From SSSZ01 sp036732025 (GTDB lineage Bacteria > Pseudomonadota > Gammaproteobacteria > Burkholderiales > Rhodocyclaceae): a DNA stretch of 64,000 nt. The notes under the pieces were generated by a model. That model saw nothing but the letters and a program-made list of their open reading frames with translations. It did not search any database and was not told the DNA's origin. How positions within the stretch are numbered: position 1 is the first letter of the stretch; each line of letters opens with the position of its first letter. Shown piece by piece: positions 16,631 to 24,639 of this stretch. The stretch spans positions 197,380 to 261,379 of the forward strand of contig DAINDE010000001.1 in NCBI GenBank assembly GCA_036732025.1. The letters are read 5' to 3'. Made by a program: the position numbers and the translations under genes.

Positions 16631-17152
16631 TCAGACGCAGGCAGCCTGGCGCAGCCCCTCGAACAGGGCCAATCCCTCCGGCCAGGGGCCATGGCCGGAG
16701 GCCACGTTGATATGGCCGGCCGCGCCGACGTTCAGATAGGCGCTGCCCCACATTCCGGCCCAGCGCTCCGCCACCGCTGGCTTCACCCAAGGGTCGTTGC
16801 TGCTGGCCACCACCAGGCTGGGGAAGGCCAGCCGCCCCACGAGCAGGTGGGAAGGCTGCAGCAGGCGGTCCGGGTCGGCAGGGGCCACCAGCAGCGCCCC
16901 ACGGACACCCGCCGGGCGATCCAGGCCCGCCGCCACGGCCGCCAGACAGCCGAAACTGTGGGCCACGATCCACACCGACTCCGGCGCCGCGGCAAGGCTA
17001 TCGCCCACCCGCGCCGCCCATTCGGGCAACCAGGGCACGACCCAGTCGCGCTGCACCACCCGGCGGGTGCCGGGCAGGTTTTCCTCGAACCAGGTCTGCC
17101 AGTGGCCAGGGCCACTGTCGTTGAGCCCCGGGACAATGAGCGTTTCCGCCAT
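16631..17152 (-). CDS. RBBP9/YdeN family alpha/beta hydrolase
   Basis: A 173-residue serine hydrolase of the RBBP9/YdeN family. The N-terminus ETLIVPGLNDSGPGHWQTWF is diagnostic. The nucleophile is S66 in the AHSFG elbow; the aspartate lies in ASSNDPWV and the histidine in AAGHINVASGHG. Substrates of this family are unknown. It is 17 bases downstream of the ssuA-like gene and may be the last gene of the sulfonate operon. Confidence 0.85.
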   Translation of the reverse strand: MAETLIVPGLNDSGPGHWQTWFEENLPGTRRVVQRDWVVPWLPEWAARVGDSLAAAPESVWIVAHSFGCLAAVAAGLDRPAGVRGALLVAPADPDRLLQPSHLLVGRLAFPSLVVASSNDPWVKPAVAERWAGMWGSAYLNVGAAGHINVASGHGPWPEGLALFEGLRQAACV

Positions 17153-17169
17153 GGCGATGCCCCGTGGAT

Positions 17170-18162
17170 TCAGCGGGGTGGTTGGCGCCAGGCGGCGTCT
17201 GCCACCCGCACCTGCTTCGGCACCAGCCTGACCTCGTAGAAGGCGTTGGCGATCTTTTGCTGCTGGGCCAGGACTTCGTCGCTCACCGGCCTCACGCCGT
17301 AGCTCAGGCGCTCCGCCGCCTTCTCCAGGATCGATTCCTCGATGCCGATCTGTGGCGCCAGGAAGCGTGCCACCTCTTTGGGGTTACTCCGGCCCCACTG
17401 GTCCACCCGGTCGATCTCCTCAAGCAGGATGTGAACGATATCCGGGTATTTTTCGGCATAACCGCGGGCCGCCAGGTAGAACTGGTGGTTGGCCACCACT
17501 CCGCCGCCGTCGGCGAGGATGCGGGCGCCCAACTGCTTTTCCGCCGCCGCCAGGAACGGGTCCCAGGTGGCCCAGGCGTCCAGGCGGCCGCTTTCGAAGG
17601 CGGCGCGGGCGTCGGCGGGGGGCAGGTACACCGGCTCGACGTCGGAGAGCTTGAGGCCACCCTTCTCCAGCACCTTGAGCAGCAGGTAGTTGGCATTGGA
17701 CCCCTTGGCCACGGCCACCCGCTTGCCCCGCAATTCCGCCACGCGCTTGACCGGCGAATCCTTGGGCACCAGCAGCGCCTCGGCGGCGGGCGCCGGCGGC
17801 TCGTTGCCCACATAGACCAAATCCGCCCCCGCCGCCTGGGCGAAGATAGGAGGCGACTCCCCCACCGTGCCCACGTCGATGCTACCGACGTTGATGGCCT
17901 CCAGCAGCGGCGGGCCGAAGGGGAATTCGGCCCACTTCACCGCCACGCCCTTCTCGGCCAGGCGTTTTTCCAGGCTGCCCCGGGCCTTGAGGATGATCAG
18001 GGTGCCGTATTTCTGGTAGCCGATGCGCAGCTCCTTGGGCAGGGCCGTTTGCGCCCGGGCCGGGGCCACGCCCAGGCCGGCCGCCAGGGCCGCTGCCGTG
18101 CCCGCCCCCAGCAGGCGGCGCAGGGCGCGGCGGCGGGAAACGCTGGATTGCTCGTTCGCCAT
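17170..18162 (-). CDS. ssuA: Aliphatic sulfonate ABC transporter substrate-binding protein SsuA
   Basis: A 330-residue periplasmic binding protein of the SsuA/TauA family. The N-terminus SRRRALRRLLGAGTAAALAA is a twin-arginine type export signal. Mature features include ELRIGYQKYGTLIILKARGS, NVGSIDVGTVGESPPIFAQA and LDAWATWDPFLAAAE, which are hallmarks of sulfonate and sulfate-ester binders. It follows the dioxygenase gene by 9 bases; its membrane and ATPase partners are encoded 1.7 kb away on the same strand. Confidence 0.9.
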   Translation of the reverse strand: MANEQSSVSRRRALRRLLGAGTAAALAAGLGVAPARAQTALPKELRIGYQKYGTLIILKARGSLEKRLAEKGVAVKWAEFPFGPPLLEAINVGSIDVGTVGESPPIFAQAAGADLVYVGNEPPAPAAEALLVPKDSPVKRVAELRGKRVAVAKGSNANYLLLKVLEKGGLKLSDVEPVYLPPADARAAFESGRLDAWATWDPFLAAAEKQLGARILADGGGVVANHQFYLAARGYAEKYPDIVHILLEEIDRVDQWGRSNPKEVARFLAPQIGIEESILEKAAERLSYGVRPVSDEVLAQQQKIANAFYEVRLVPKQVRVADAAWRQPPR

Positions 18163-18171
18163 GATGCCCCC

Positions 18172-19044
18172 TTAGAACGCCTTGTTTTCGCCGAAGGTGA
18201 TGCGGTGCAACAGGCGGTGCTGGTCGCCGTAATCCGTGACCGCGTAATGGACAGTGGCGCGGTTGTCCCAGATGGCCACGGTGTCAGTTTCCCAGCGCAG
18301 CCGCGCCTGTACTTCGGGCCGCTGGAAGCGGGCGAAGAGGAAGCTCAGCAGCGCGTCGCTCTCCTGCCGCGAGAGGCCCTTGATGCGATCGGTGAAATTG
18401 GGGCTGACGTAAAGGATCTTCTTGCCCGTCACCGGATGGATGCGCACCACCGGATGCACCACCGGCGGGTGTTCCGCCCGGGCCTGGCGATAATGGGCAT
18501 CGCCATCGGGAATCTGCTCGAAATACGCCGGCCAGCCGCTGTGCTCGAAGCTATGCACCGCCTCCAGCTCTTCCAGGTAACGCTGCAGGGAAACCGGCAG
18601 CGAGTCGAAGACCGCCGTAGCGCTGGCCCACACCGTGTCGCCGCCGCTGGCCGGCGCCAGCTTGTTGTAGAGCACCGTGCCGGTGGGGGGGTTGGCCACG
18701 AAAGTGATGTCGGCATGCCACTGGTCAGTGCCGTAGCGATAGCTGCCGGCCTTGGACTCCAGCACCTCGATGACCTTGTGCTGATCGTGGCGCGGGAAGA
18801 AAGCCTTGGCCTTGTCCGGATCGCCGAAGACGTGAGCCACGGCGATCTGCTGGTCCGGCGTCAGCTTCTGGTCGCGGAAGAACAGCACCTGGTACTCCGC
18901 CAGGGCCTTGCGCAACTCGGCGCGCACCGATTCGCTCTGGATCTGGGTTAGATCGAAATCCCGGATCACCGCGCCAATCAGGGGGTTGTAGGGCTCGACG
19001 ACGAGATGCTTGTAGCCGGGAACGGCTGCTTCAGGCTTGGACAT
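18172..19044 (-). CDS. Alpha-ketoglutarate-dependent sulfonate/sulfate-ester dioxygenase (TauD/AtsK family)
   Basis: A 290-residue Fe(II)/2-oxoglutarate dioxygenase that would release sulfite or sulfate from organosulfur compounds for use as sulfur source. The HxD iron motif is in DQWHADITFVANPP and the distal His/Arg 2-oxoglutarate site in HRLLHRITFGE. The WHADITFVANPPTG context is closer to alkylsulfatase AtsK than to TauD. The ATG at 19044 has GAGGAG 8 bases upstream. It is cotranscribed with ssuA. Confidence 0.9.
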   Translation of the reverse strand: MSKPEAAVPGYKHLVVEPYNPLIGAVIRDFDLTQIQSESVRAELRKALAEYQVLFFRDQKLTPDQQIAVAHVFGDPDKAKAFFPRHDQHKVIEVLESKAGSYRYGTDQWHADITFVANPPTGTVLYNKLAPASGGDTVWASATAVFDSLPVSLQRYLEELEAVHSFEHSGWPAYFEQIPDGDAHYRQARAEHPPVVHPVVRIHPVTGKKILYVSPNFTDRIKGLSRQESDALLSFLFARFQRPEVQARLRWETDTVAIWDNRATVHYAVTDYGDQHRLLHRITFGENKAF

Positions 19045-19231
19045 GGAAAGGCTCCTCTGACAGTTGAAAAGTGGTCGGGCAAGGCCCGTGGAAACCACTT
19101 TAGGCGAGGAGGAGCCGGGGACTAACTAAGAAAGTCTGCTTTGCTTATGGGGGTCGGGGTGGAATGCTAAGAAAGCGGAAACGGCATGCCGACTGCGCTC
19201 GACAAGTCGAATTCCCGACGATGATTCAGGA

Positions 19232-19474
19232 CTAGTCGTTGTCGATGAGGATGGCCTTGATCGGGTCGATGGGCCCCACGTCATGCCAATGCTCGCTTTT
19301 CTTACGGACCGGCGGGATGTCCTGGCAGCCGTGATTGCATTCGACGAGCCAGCGCCGCATCAGAAAACCCCGGCAAAAGCGAAAGGTAATGGCCTTATGG
19401 CTGCATCCGACCGCCTCGGCCAGGAGCTTGCAAGCGCAATGGCTGCCGTGGCGGGTGGTGTCGAAATTCAGCAT
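19232..19474 (-). CDS. Small cysteine- and histidine-rich hypothetical protein
   Basis: An 80-residue protein of unknown function. Six cysteines and several histidines cluster in the first 45 residues (HGSHCACKLLAEAVGCSH, FRFCRGF, VECNHGC), suggesting metal binding. The tail reads KKSEHWHDVGPIDPIKAILI. No clear Shine-Dalgarno; an 11-bp inverted repeat lies just upstream. It sits between the ssuB and dioxygenase genes, together with another small gene. Codon choice looks like real coding sequence. Confidence 0.5.
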   Translation of the reverse strand: MLNFDTTRHGSHCACKLLAEAVGCSHKAITFRFCRGFLMRRWLVECNHGCQDIPPVRKKSEHWHDVGPIDPIKAILIDND

Positions 19475-19480
19475 GGAAGG

Positions 19481-19512
19481 CAATTGGCGGCATCAATCCG
19501 GGCCGCCAATTG
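19481..19512. repeat. Perfect 11-bp inverted repeat between two small genes
   Basis: CAATTGGCGGC at 19481-19491 and its exact complement GCCGCCAATTG at 19502-19512, with a 10-base spacer. No T run follows on either strand, so it is more likely an operator or an mRNA hairpin than a classical terminator. Confidence 0.6.
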
Positions 19513-19526
19513 ACGAGGCGCAGAGA

Positions 19527-19769
19527 TTACTTGTCCCGCGGATGGTAGTGCTTGGTCTTGTCCTTGTTGGCCTTCTTCTTGGCCGGCGCCTCCTGAGGCA
19601 CGCCCGTCTTCTCTTGCACGTGGGAATGCGGTTTGACGGCCGGAGCCGGCGCGGCCTTTTCGGCCTTCGCCTCCGGCGCAGGCGCCGCCTTGTCCTCCGC
19701 CCACGCCCCGCTGGACAAGGCCGTCAGAGTGGAAAAGGCGGAAGCGGCAAGCAGGGCATACAGTTTCAT
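19527..19769 (-). CDS. Small exported Ala/Lys/Pro-rich protein
   Basis: An 80-residue protein: MKLYALLAASAFSTLTALSS signal peptide (cleavage near GAWA), then a low-complexity Ala/Pro/Lys region and a conserved-looking tail with HSHVQEKTGVPQ and HYHPRDK. Probably periplasmic; the histidines may bind metal. GGGAG lies 9 bases before the ATG at 19769. Function unknown. It is 168 bases downstream of ssuB. Confidence 0.65.
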   Translation of the reverse strand: MKLYALLAASAFSTLTALSSGAWAEDKAAPAPEAKAEKAAPAPAVKPHSHVQEKTGVPQEAPAKKKANKDKTKHYHPRDK

Positions 19770-19937
19770 GGTCATTCTCCCGAGGTAATTGAACATGTGA
19801 TTTCCGGTGCCGGCAGTTGCAGTATGGACTTTGGAAACTGCCGGGACGATTACGCCAAGATTACGTTTTCGTCAGCCTCATGGCGCCTGCCCGGGGCGTG
19901 AAATATCGCGACGGCGGGATCGCCCGGGTCCGATACC

Positions 19938-20822
19938 TCATCCATCCCCCGCCACCGCCGCCTCCGAGTCGACCACCGCCCGCACTCCGGCGCCCCATGC
20001 CGGTGGCTGTTCGCGCGAGGGGCGGGTGGGGAAGGCGGCAGCGCCCGGCCCAACGGTGGTCAGGCGCTTCAGGATGCGGCTCTCCAGGGCGGCGAAACGG
20101 GGATCGCCCAGTTCCCGGGGGCGGGGCAGTTCCACCGCTTCATCCAGGGTGATGCGGCCGTTTTCTATGAGCAGCACCCGGTCGGCCAGGGCCACGGCTT
20201 CGCCCACGTCGTGGGTGACGAGGACGGCGGTGAAGCCGTGCCGGCGCCACACCTGTTCGATGAGGCGTTGCATTTCGATGCGGGTGAGCGCGTCCAGGGC
20301 ACCGAGGGGTTCGTCGAGCAGCAGGAGCCGGGGCCGGTGGATCAGGGCGCGGGCCAGGGCGACGCGCTGGCGCTGGCCTCCGGAAAGGCGGCCGGGCCAC
20401 TCGTCGGCGCGGTCGGCGAGGCCCACCTGGGCGAGAGCTTCCTCGGCCTGGGCGCGGATGGCAGCCTCGCCGCCGGGCAGGCCAAGGGCAACGTTCTGGA
20501 GGACGGTGCGCCACGGAAGCAGGCGAGCCTCCTGGAACATGATGCGCACGTCGTCGGCCAATGCCGCCCTGGGCCGGCCGTCGAGGGCTATGGCGCCGGC
20601 ACAGAGGCCGTCGAGCCCTGCCAGTTGGCGCAGGAGCGTGCTCTTGCCGCAGCCGCTACGGCCGACGACGGCGACGAATTGGCCTGGTTCGATGGCGAGG
20701 TCGACGCGGGCGAGCACCTGCCGCTCGCCGTAACATTTGACGAGGCCACGCACGTCCACGTGGAGGCCGGTGGCGGCCTGGGCCGCTTGCACCCGGGCGA
20801 GTTCGAGGTTGTCCAGTCGCAT
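19938..20822 (-). CDS. ssuB: Aliphatic sulfonate ABC transporter ATP-binding protein SsuB
   Basis: A 294-residue ABC ATPase. Walker A GRSGCGKST, the ABC signature LSGGQRQRVALARAL, Walker B LLLLDEPLGALD and the switch histidine in VLVTHDVGEAVAL are all present. The DVRIMFQEARLLPWRTVLQN stretch is typical of SsuB/TauB. ATG at 20822 is 11 bases after the ssuC stop. The C-terminal tail after about residue 250 is longer than usual and proline/alanine rich. Confidence 0.9.
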   Translation of the reverse strand: MRLDNLELARVQAAQAATGLHVDVRGLVKCYGERQVLARVDLAIEPGQFVAVVGRSGCGKSTLLRQLAGLDGLCAGAIALDGRPRAALADDVRIMFQEARLLPWRTVLQNVALGLPGGEAAIRAQAEEALAQVGLADRADEWPGRLSGGQRQRVALARALIHRPRLLLLDEPLGALDALTRIEMQRLIEQVWRRHGFTAVLVTHDVGEAVALADRVLLIENGRITLDEAVELPRPRELGDPRFAALESRILKRLTTVGPGAAAFPTRPSREQPPAWGAGVRAVVDSEAAVAGDG

Positions 20823-20833
20823 GGCGGTCTCCT

Positions 20834-21622
20834 TCAGGCGGGAGCGTAGGCGGCGTTCCAGCACAGCCAGCGGCGCTCCAGCCCGCGGGCAGCGACGTCG
20901 GCCAGCTTGCCGAGCAGGGCGTAGAGCAGGATGCCCAGGAGCACCACGTCGGTCTGCAGGAATTCCCGGGCGTTCATCGTCATGTAGCCAATGCCTGCCT
21001 GGGCCGAGATGGTTTCGGCGACGATGAGGATGACCCACATGAAACCCAGCGCGTAGCGCACGCCGACGAGGATGGAGGCCGTGGCGCCGGGCAGAATCAC
21101 CTCGCGGTGGAGCCGCCAGCCGGAAAGCCCGTAGCTGCGCGCCATTTCCACGAGAGCCGGGTCCACGGCGCGGATTCCGTGGAAGGTGTTGATATAGACG
21201 GCGAAGAAGACGCCGAAGGCGATTAGGAAGAGCTTGGCCGTCTCGTCGATGCCGAACCACAGGATGACGAGGGGGATCAGCGCCAGGGGCGGGATGTTGC
21301 GGATCATCTGCAGGGTGGTGTCGAGGAGGATTTCCATTTTGCGGAAGGAGCTGGTGAGGAGCCCGAGGGCCAGCCCCAAGCCGCCGCCGAGGGCGAAGCC
21401 GAGGGCCGCCCGGCCGGCGCTGACCTGCAGGTGGGTCCATAGCTCACCGGATTCCGCCAAGGCCCCGGCCGCCCGCAGCACCGCCAGAGGCTCCGGCAGG
21501 ATGCGGCTGGAGAGCCAGCCCAGGCGGGCAGCGACCTCCCAGGCGAGCAGGATGGCGGCGGGCACCAGCCAGGGCGCGACGGCCCGGCCGGCGCGACGCA
21601 GGGGGGATAGAGGGAAGGGCAT
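20834..21622 (-). CDS. ssuC: Aliphatic sulfonate ABC transporter permease SsuC
   Basis: A 262-residue permease with about six hydrophobic segments and the BPD_transp_1 EAA-like loop (GLSGWRLHREVILPGATASI). The FGVFFAVYINTFHGIRAVDP stretch is typical for SsuC/TauC. ATG at 21622 precedes MPFPLSPLRRAG; an in-frame upstream extension lacks a suitable site. First gene of the ssuCB pair; ssuA and the dioxygenase gene lie downstream on the same strand behind two small genes. Confidence 0.9.
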   Translation of the reverse strand: MPFPLSPLRRAGRAVAPWLVPAAILLAWEVAARLGWLSSRILPEPLAVLRAAGALAESGELWTHLQVSAGRAALGFALGGGLGLALGLLTSSFRKMEILLDTTLQMIRNIPPLALIPLVILWFGIDETAKLFLIAFGVFFAVYINTFHGIRAVDPALVEMARSYGLSGWRLHREVILPGATASILVGVRYALGFMWVILIVAETISAQAGIGYMTMNAREFLQTDVVLLGILLYALLGKLADVAARGLERRWLCWNAAYAPA

Positions 21623-21930
21623 GGCGGTCTCCGGGTGGTCGGGAATGGCGCCATTGTGGGCGGCGGCCCGGCCGTCAACAAAGACGAAGAACTGCATTGC
21701 TTATTACCCCCCGCCGCGGCTTCCCGACGTCCGTGCTTGCCCATGGAAATCAAGGCGTTTTCCACCGGCCGGCATCAGTGACCCTATTGAATGAACTCCT
21801 TTGCCGGCGAGCGCAGACCGGCAGGTCGATATGCCGGGCGCGTGGTAAGCAAATGAAAAATTTTTCGTTTCCCGTCACGGCGAGCCGACTTACAGTGGCT
21901 CCTCCCCCTCGCCACCCCGGAGATGTTGCC
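21623..21930. other. Divergent intergenic region ssuC / EAL gene
   Basis: A 308-base stretch without a convincing gene between two divergent starts. It holds both promoters. It contains an A/T-rich segment at about 21851-21872 (GAAAAATTTTTCG) upstream of the EAL gene. I saw no clear CysB site, hairpin or RNA gene. Confidence 0.5.
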
Positions 21931-22758
21931 ATGCCCCTGACCGACCTCGTCCGCCATCTCAACGCCCAGAGCAACGACCTGCCCGCCGGACGCCTGGCCC
22001 CGGACCCATTCTTCATCAGCAACGGCAAGGTATTCGTCCACTTTGCCAACCTGCGGCTGGAGTCCGTCTTCCTCCCCATCACCCGGACGGTTTCCGGGGA
22101 GGGCTTCGGCCATGCCGCCGCCCTGCGCACCTGCGGCTTGGCCAGCGGCAACCCGGTGAGCGCCAATGCGGTTTTCGTGCTGCCGGCGGACGACGCCGAA
22201 TTCGTCTTCGTGGACCGCCTGGTGCGCACCCTGCACGCGCTCAATTACCTGACCCGGCGCCTGCACGGCAACCTCCTCCTCAAGGTGCATCGCCGCCACG
22301 TCATGAGCGTGCCGGTGGACCACGGCCTGGCCTTCGAGGAAATCCTGCGGCCTTGCGGGCTGTTGCCGGAACAAATCACCCTGGAGCTGGACGGCGACGG
22401 GGTGGAGGAGCGGGAGCATTTTATACAGGCCGCCGGCAACTACCGTCGGCGCGGCTACGGCATCGCCTTGAGCCGCTTAGGGCGCAGCACCATCGACTTT
22501 TCGCTGCTGCGGGAGATACAGCCGGACGTGGTCAAGCTGGACCCGCTGCTGCTCGCCTCCAGCCGCCCCCTGGAACGGCTGATCGCCCAGATTCACGCCC
22601 TCGGCGCCCGCATCCTGATCGAAGGTTCGAACCCGTCCCAGATGCGCAGTTTCGGCAAGGCGGCGCACATCGACCTTATCCAGCCCCAGCAGCCCGTGGA
22701 ACGCCGGCCGCGGGTATCGGCACGGTCGCCGGGGGCAGGCATCGCCCTCGCCGCCTAG
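21931..22758 (+). CDS. Degenerate EAL-domain protein, probably catalytically inactive
   Basis: A 275-residue protein. Residues about 95-255 follow the order of an EAL phosphodiesterase domain, but the catalytic signatures are changed: the DDFG(T/A)G loop reads ALSRLGRST, DxxKID is DVVKLD, and the AEGVE end is IEGSNPSQ. The N-terminal part (FISNGKVFVHFANLRLESVF) looks like a separate small domain replacing the EAL motif strand. Such proteins usually bind partners or c-di-GMP without hydrolysing it. GGAG lies 9 bases before the ATG at 21931. A strong terminator follows. Confidence 0.7.
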   Translation: MPLTDLVRHLNAQSNDLPAGRLAPDPFFISNGKVFVHFANLRLESVFLPITRTVSGEGFGHAAALRTCGLASGNPVSANAVFVLPADDAEFVFVDRLVRTLHALNYLTRRLHGNLLLKVHRRHVMSVPVDHGLAFEEILRPCGLLPEQITLELDGDGVEEREHFIQAAGNYRRRGYGIALSRLGRSTIDFSLLREIQPDVVKLDPLLLASSRPLERLIAQIHALGARILIEGSNPSQMRSFGKAAHIDLIQPQQPVERRPRVSARSPGAGIALAA

Positions 22759-22777
22759 CCCGGCGCAGCAACCGGCA

Positions 22778-22801
22778 AACCGGCCCCGAGGCCGGTTTTT
22801 T
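22778..22801 (+). terminator. Rho-independent terminator after the EAL gene
   Basis: An 8-bp stem AACCGGCC / GGCCGGTT (22778-22785 with 22790-22797), 4-base loop, then Ts. Located 20 bases after the stop codon. Confidence 0.85.
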
Positions 22802-22942
22802 GTGGCCGGGCGGCCGACGCTCCCACCTGAGGGCAATAGGGGCAGAAGGCGAGAAAACTGATACCATCCAACGCCGCAAAAAATTCATCGGCCCCGAGCG
22901 ATGCGGATTGGGGATCAGCCTTGGGGAACGCCTGTGCCTGAA

Positions 22943-22970
22943 AAGCAAAAAGCCCACGGGAGGTGGGCTT
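22943..22970 (-). terminator. Rho-independent terminator of the tRNA-Ser gene
   Basis: Read on the minus strand, AGCCCAC / GTGGGCT form a 7-bp stem (22951-22957 with about 22963-22969) followed by TTTTTGCTTTT. It lies 14 bases downstream of the tRNA 3' end. Confidence 0.75.
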
Positions 22971-22983
22971 CTACACTTGAAAC

Positions 22984-23076
22984 TGGCGGAGAGGAAGGGA
23001 TTCGAACCCTTGTGCCAGGTTTCCCTGACCATCCGATTTCGAGTCGGCGCCGTTATGACCACTTCGGTACCTCTCC
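22984..23076 (-). tRNA. tRNA-Ser (anticodon CGA)
   Basis: A 93-base class II tRNA including an encoded CCA end. The acceptor stem pairs GGAGAGG with CCTCTCC; the anticodon loop CTCGAAA gives anticodon CGA (serine UCG). The T arm GGTTCGAATCC and a long variable arm typical of serine tRNAs are present. It reads from 23076 down to 22984. Confidence 0.95.
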
Positions 23077-23116
23077 GGAGAGGGCGCGATGATAGCACAA
23101 AGTTGACCAAGGCCCG

Positions 23117-24538
23117 ATGCGCAGCGTTGCCCTCCTCGCCCTGTTGCTGACGCTCCTCGCCGGTTGCGGGGAGTATGGGCGCTCCTTGCCTTTTCCCACC
23201 CCGGCCCAGACCGACCTGGTGATCCTCACCCAGCCCGGCCCCTTGAGCCACGCCACCGACGAGAACGGCACCGAATCCGGTTTCGAGTACGACCTGGTCG
23301 ACGCCTTCGCCCGGGAACTCGGGGTGGGTGTGCGCCGCATCGTCGTGCCGGCGGAGGAGATCGGCCCCCGCCTGGCCCGGGGCGATGCCCACTTCGCCGC
23401 CGGCTGGCGCACCCCCGAGGACAACCCGGATCTGCTGGCCGGCCCCGCCTTCGCCCACAGCCGGGACGTACTGGTGCAGCATGAGGCGTCGCTGCCGGTG
23501 GAAGAGTTGGCGGAGCTGGCGGGGCGCACCGTCCATGTCCTGGCCGGCTCCCGCCAGGCGGCCACCCTCCGGGCCCTGCAGGGCTCGGTCGCCGGCCTCA
23601 AGGTCGAGGAGTATGCCGGCACCGACGTTTTCGAACTGATCGAGGCCGTGGGGGACCATCGGGTCGAGATGGCCCTGGTGGACAGCGCCATGCTCGACAT
23701 CGCGCTGCAATTCGTACCCGCCATCCAGTCGGGGCTGGAGGTCGGCGAGGAACGGCCTATCGCCTGGCTGTTCGGCGCCCGCCACAATCCCGAATTGTTC
23801 GCCCGCGCCGCCGCCTTCGTCGAACGGGCGCGGCAGGACGGCACCCTGGCCCGCATCGAGGATCGCTACTTCGGCCACGTCCAGCGCCTGCAGGGCGGCG
23901 ATATCGCCAAATTCCTGGAAAAGGTCGAGACCACCCTCCCCCGCCTGCGCCGGCATTTCATCACCGCCCAGAACGTCTCCGGTATCGACTGGCGGCTCCT
24001 GGCGGCCATCGCCTACCACGAATCGCAATGGGACCCGGACGCGACCAGCCCCACCGGCGTGCGCGGCATCATGATGCTCACCGAGGAAACCGCGGACCGC
24101 ATGGGGGTGAGCAACCGCCTGGACCCCAAGGAGAGCATCCTGGCCGGCGGCCGCTACCTGGACATGCTGAAGGGCATGCTGCCCCCCTCGGCCCGGGAGC
24201 CCGACCGCACCTGGCTGGCCCTGTCCGCCTACAACGTCGGCCCCGGCCACTTCAACGCGGCGCGGACCCTGGCCCGGCAACAGGGCGCCGATCCGGATTC
24301 CTGGTACGAGATGAAGCGCATCCTGCCCCTGCTCGCCCAGCCCAAGTACTACCAGCGCCTCAAATCGGGGCGGGCCCGGGGCGGCGAGGCGGTGATCCTG
24401 GTGGAGAACATCCGCAGCTACTACGACATCCTCCGCCACCACGAACAACCTTATCCGGCGACGCCCTTGAGCGGCGAGACGATCGGCATGGCCGGCGGCC
24501 TGAACCGCGAGCCTGGCCTGAAAGCACCGAAACGGTAA
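23117..24538 (+). CDS. mltF: Membrane-bound lytic murein transglycosylase F
   Basis: A 473-residue lipoprotein enzyme that cleaves peptidoglycan glycan strands and forms 1,6-anhydromuropeptides. It has a lipobox LAGC (cysteine at residue 17), a periplasmic-binding-protein-like regulatory domain (about 35-265) and a C-terminal SLT domain (about 285-440) with the catalytic glutamate in AIAYHESQWDPDATSPTGVRG and the motif LALSAYNVGPGHF. This two-domain layout defines MltF. It ends in a palindromic repeat shared with the convergent serS. Confidence 0.93.
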   Translation: MRSVALLALLLTLLAGCGEYGRSLPFPTPAQTDLVILTQPGPLSHATDENGTESGFEYDLVDAFARELGVGVRRIVVPAEEIGPRLARGDAHFAAGWRTPEDNPDLLAGPAFAHSRDVLVQHEASLPVEELAELAGRTVHVLAGSRQAATLRALQGSVAGLKVEEYAGTDVFELIEAVGDHRVEMALVDSAMLDIALQFVPAIQSGLEVGEERPIAWLFGARHNPELFARAAAFVERARQDGTLARIEDRYFGHVQRLQGGDIAKFLEKVETTLPRLRRHFITAQNVSGIDWRLLAAIAYHESQWDPDATSPTGVRGIMMLTEETADRMGVSNRLDPKESILAGGRYLDMLKGMLPPSAREPDRTWLALSAYNVGPGHFNAARTLARQQGADPDSWYEMKRILPLLAQPKYYQRLKSGRARGGEAVILVENIRSYYDILRHHEQPYPATPLSGETIGMAGGLNREPGLKAPKR

Positions 24539-24547
24539 CGGAATGCC

Positions 24548-24609
24548 CGTTCGCCCTGAGCTTGTCGAAGGGCGGTCCATTCACGGGCTTCGACAGGCTC
24601 AGCCCGAAC
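24548..24609. repeat. Dispersed intergenic palindrome, copy 1
   Basis: Two imperfectly complementary arms: one beginning CGTTCGCCCTGAGCTTGTCG (24548-24573) and one ending AGGCTCAGCCCGAAC (24585-24609). The arm consensus recurs at about 44287, 52085 and 54293-54400. It lies between the convergent ends of mltF and serS and may act as a bidirectional terminator. Confidence 0.8.
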
Positions 24610-24639
24610 TGAGCGAGCTGCCGGCTCGCCGGGTAATTT

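Noticed and set aside
19335..19901. Plus-strand gene opposite the two small minus-strand genes
   Set aside because: Its product is Arg/Leu/Gly-rich without features, whereas the minus frames give a signal peptide with ribosome site and a Cys-rich protein.
22843..22975. Possible CRISPR-like or riboswitch structure before the tRNA
   Set aside because: The only repeat is a single hairpin that reads as a terminator for the tRNA on the minus strand; no repeated spacers.
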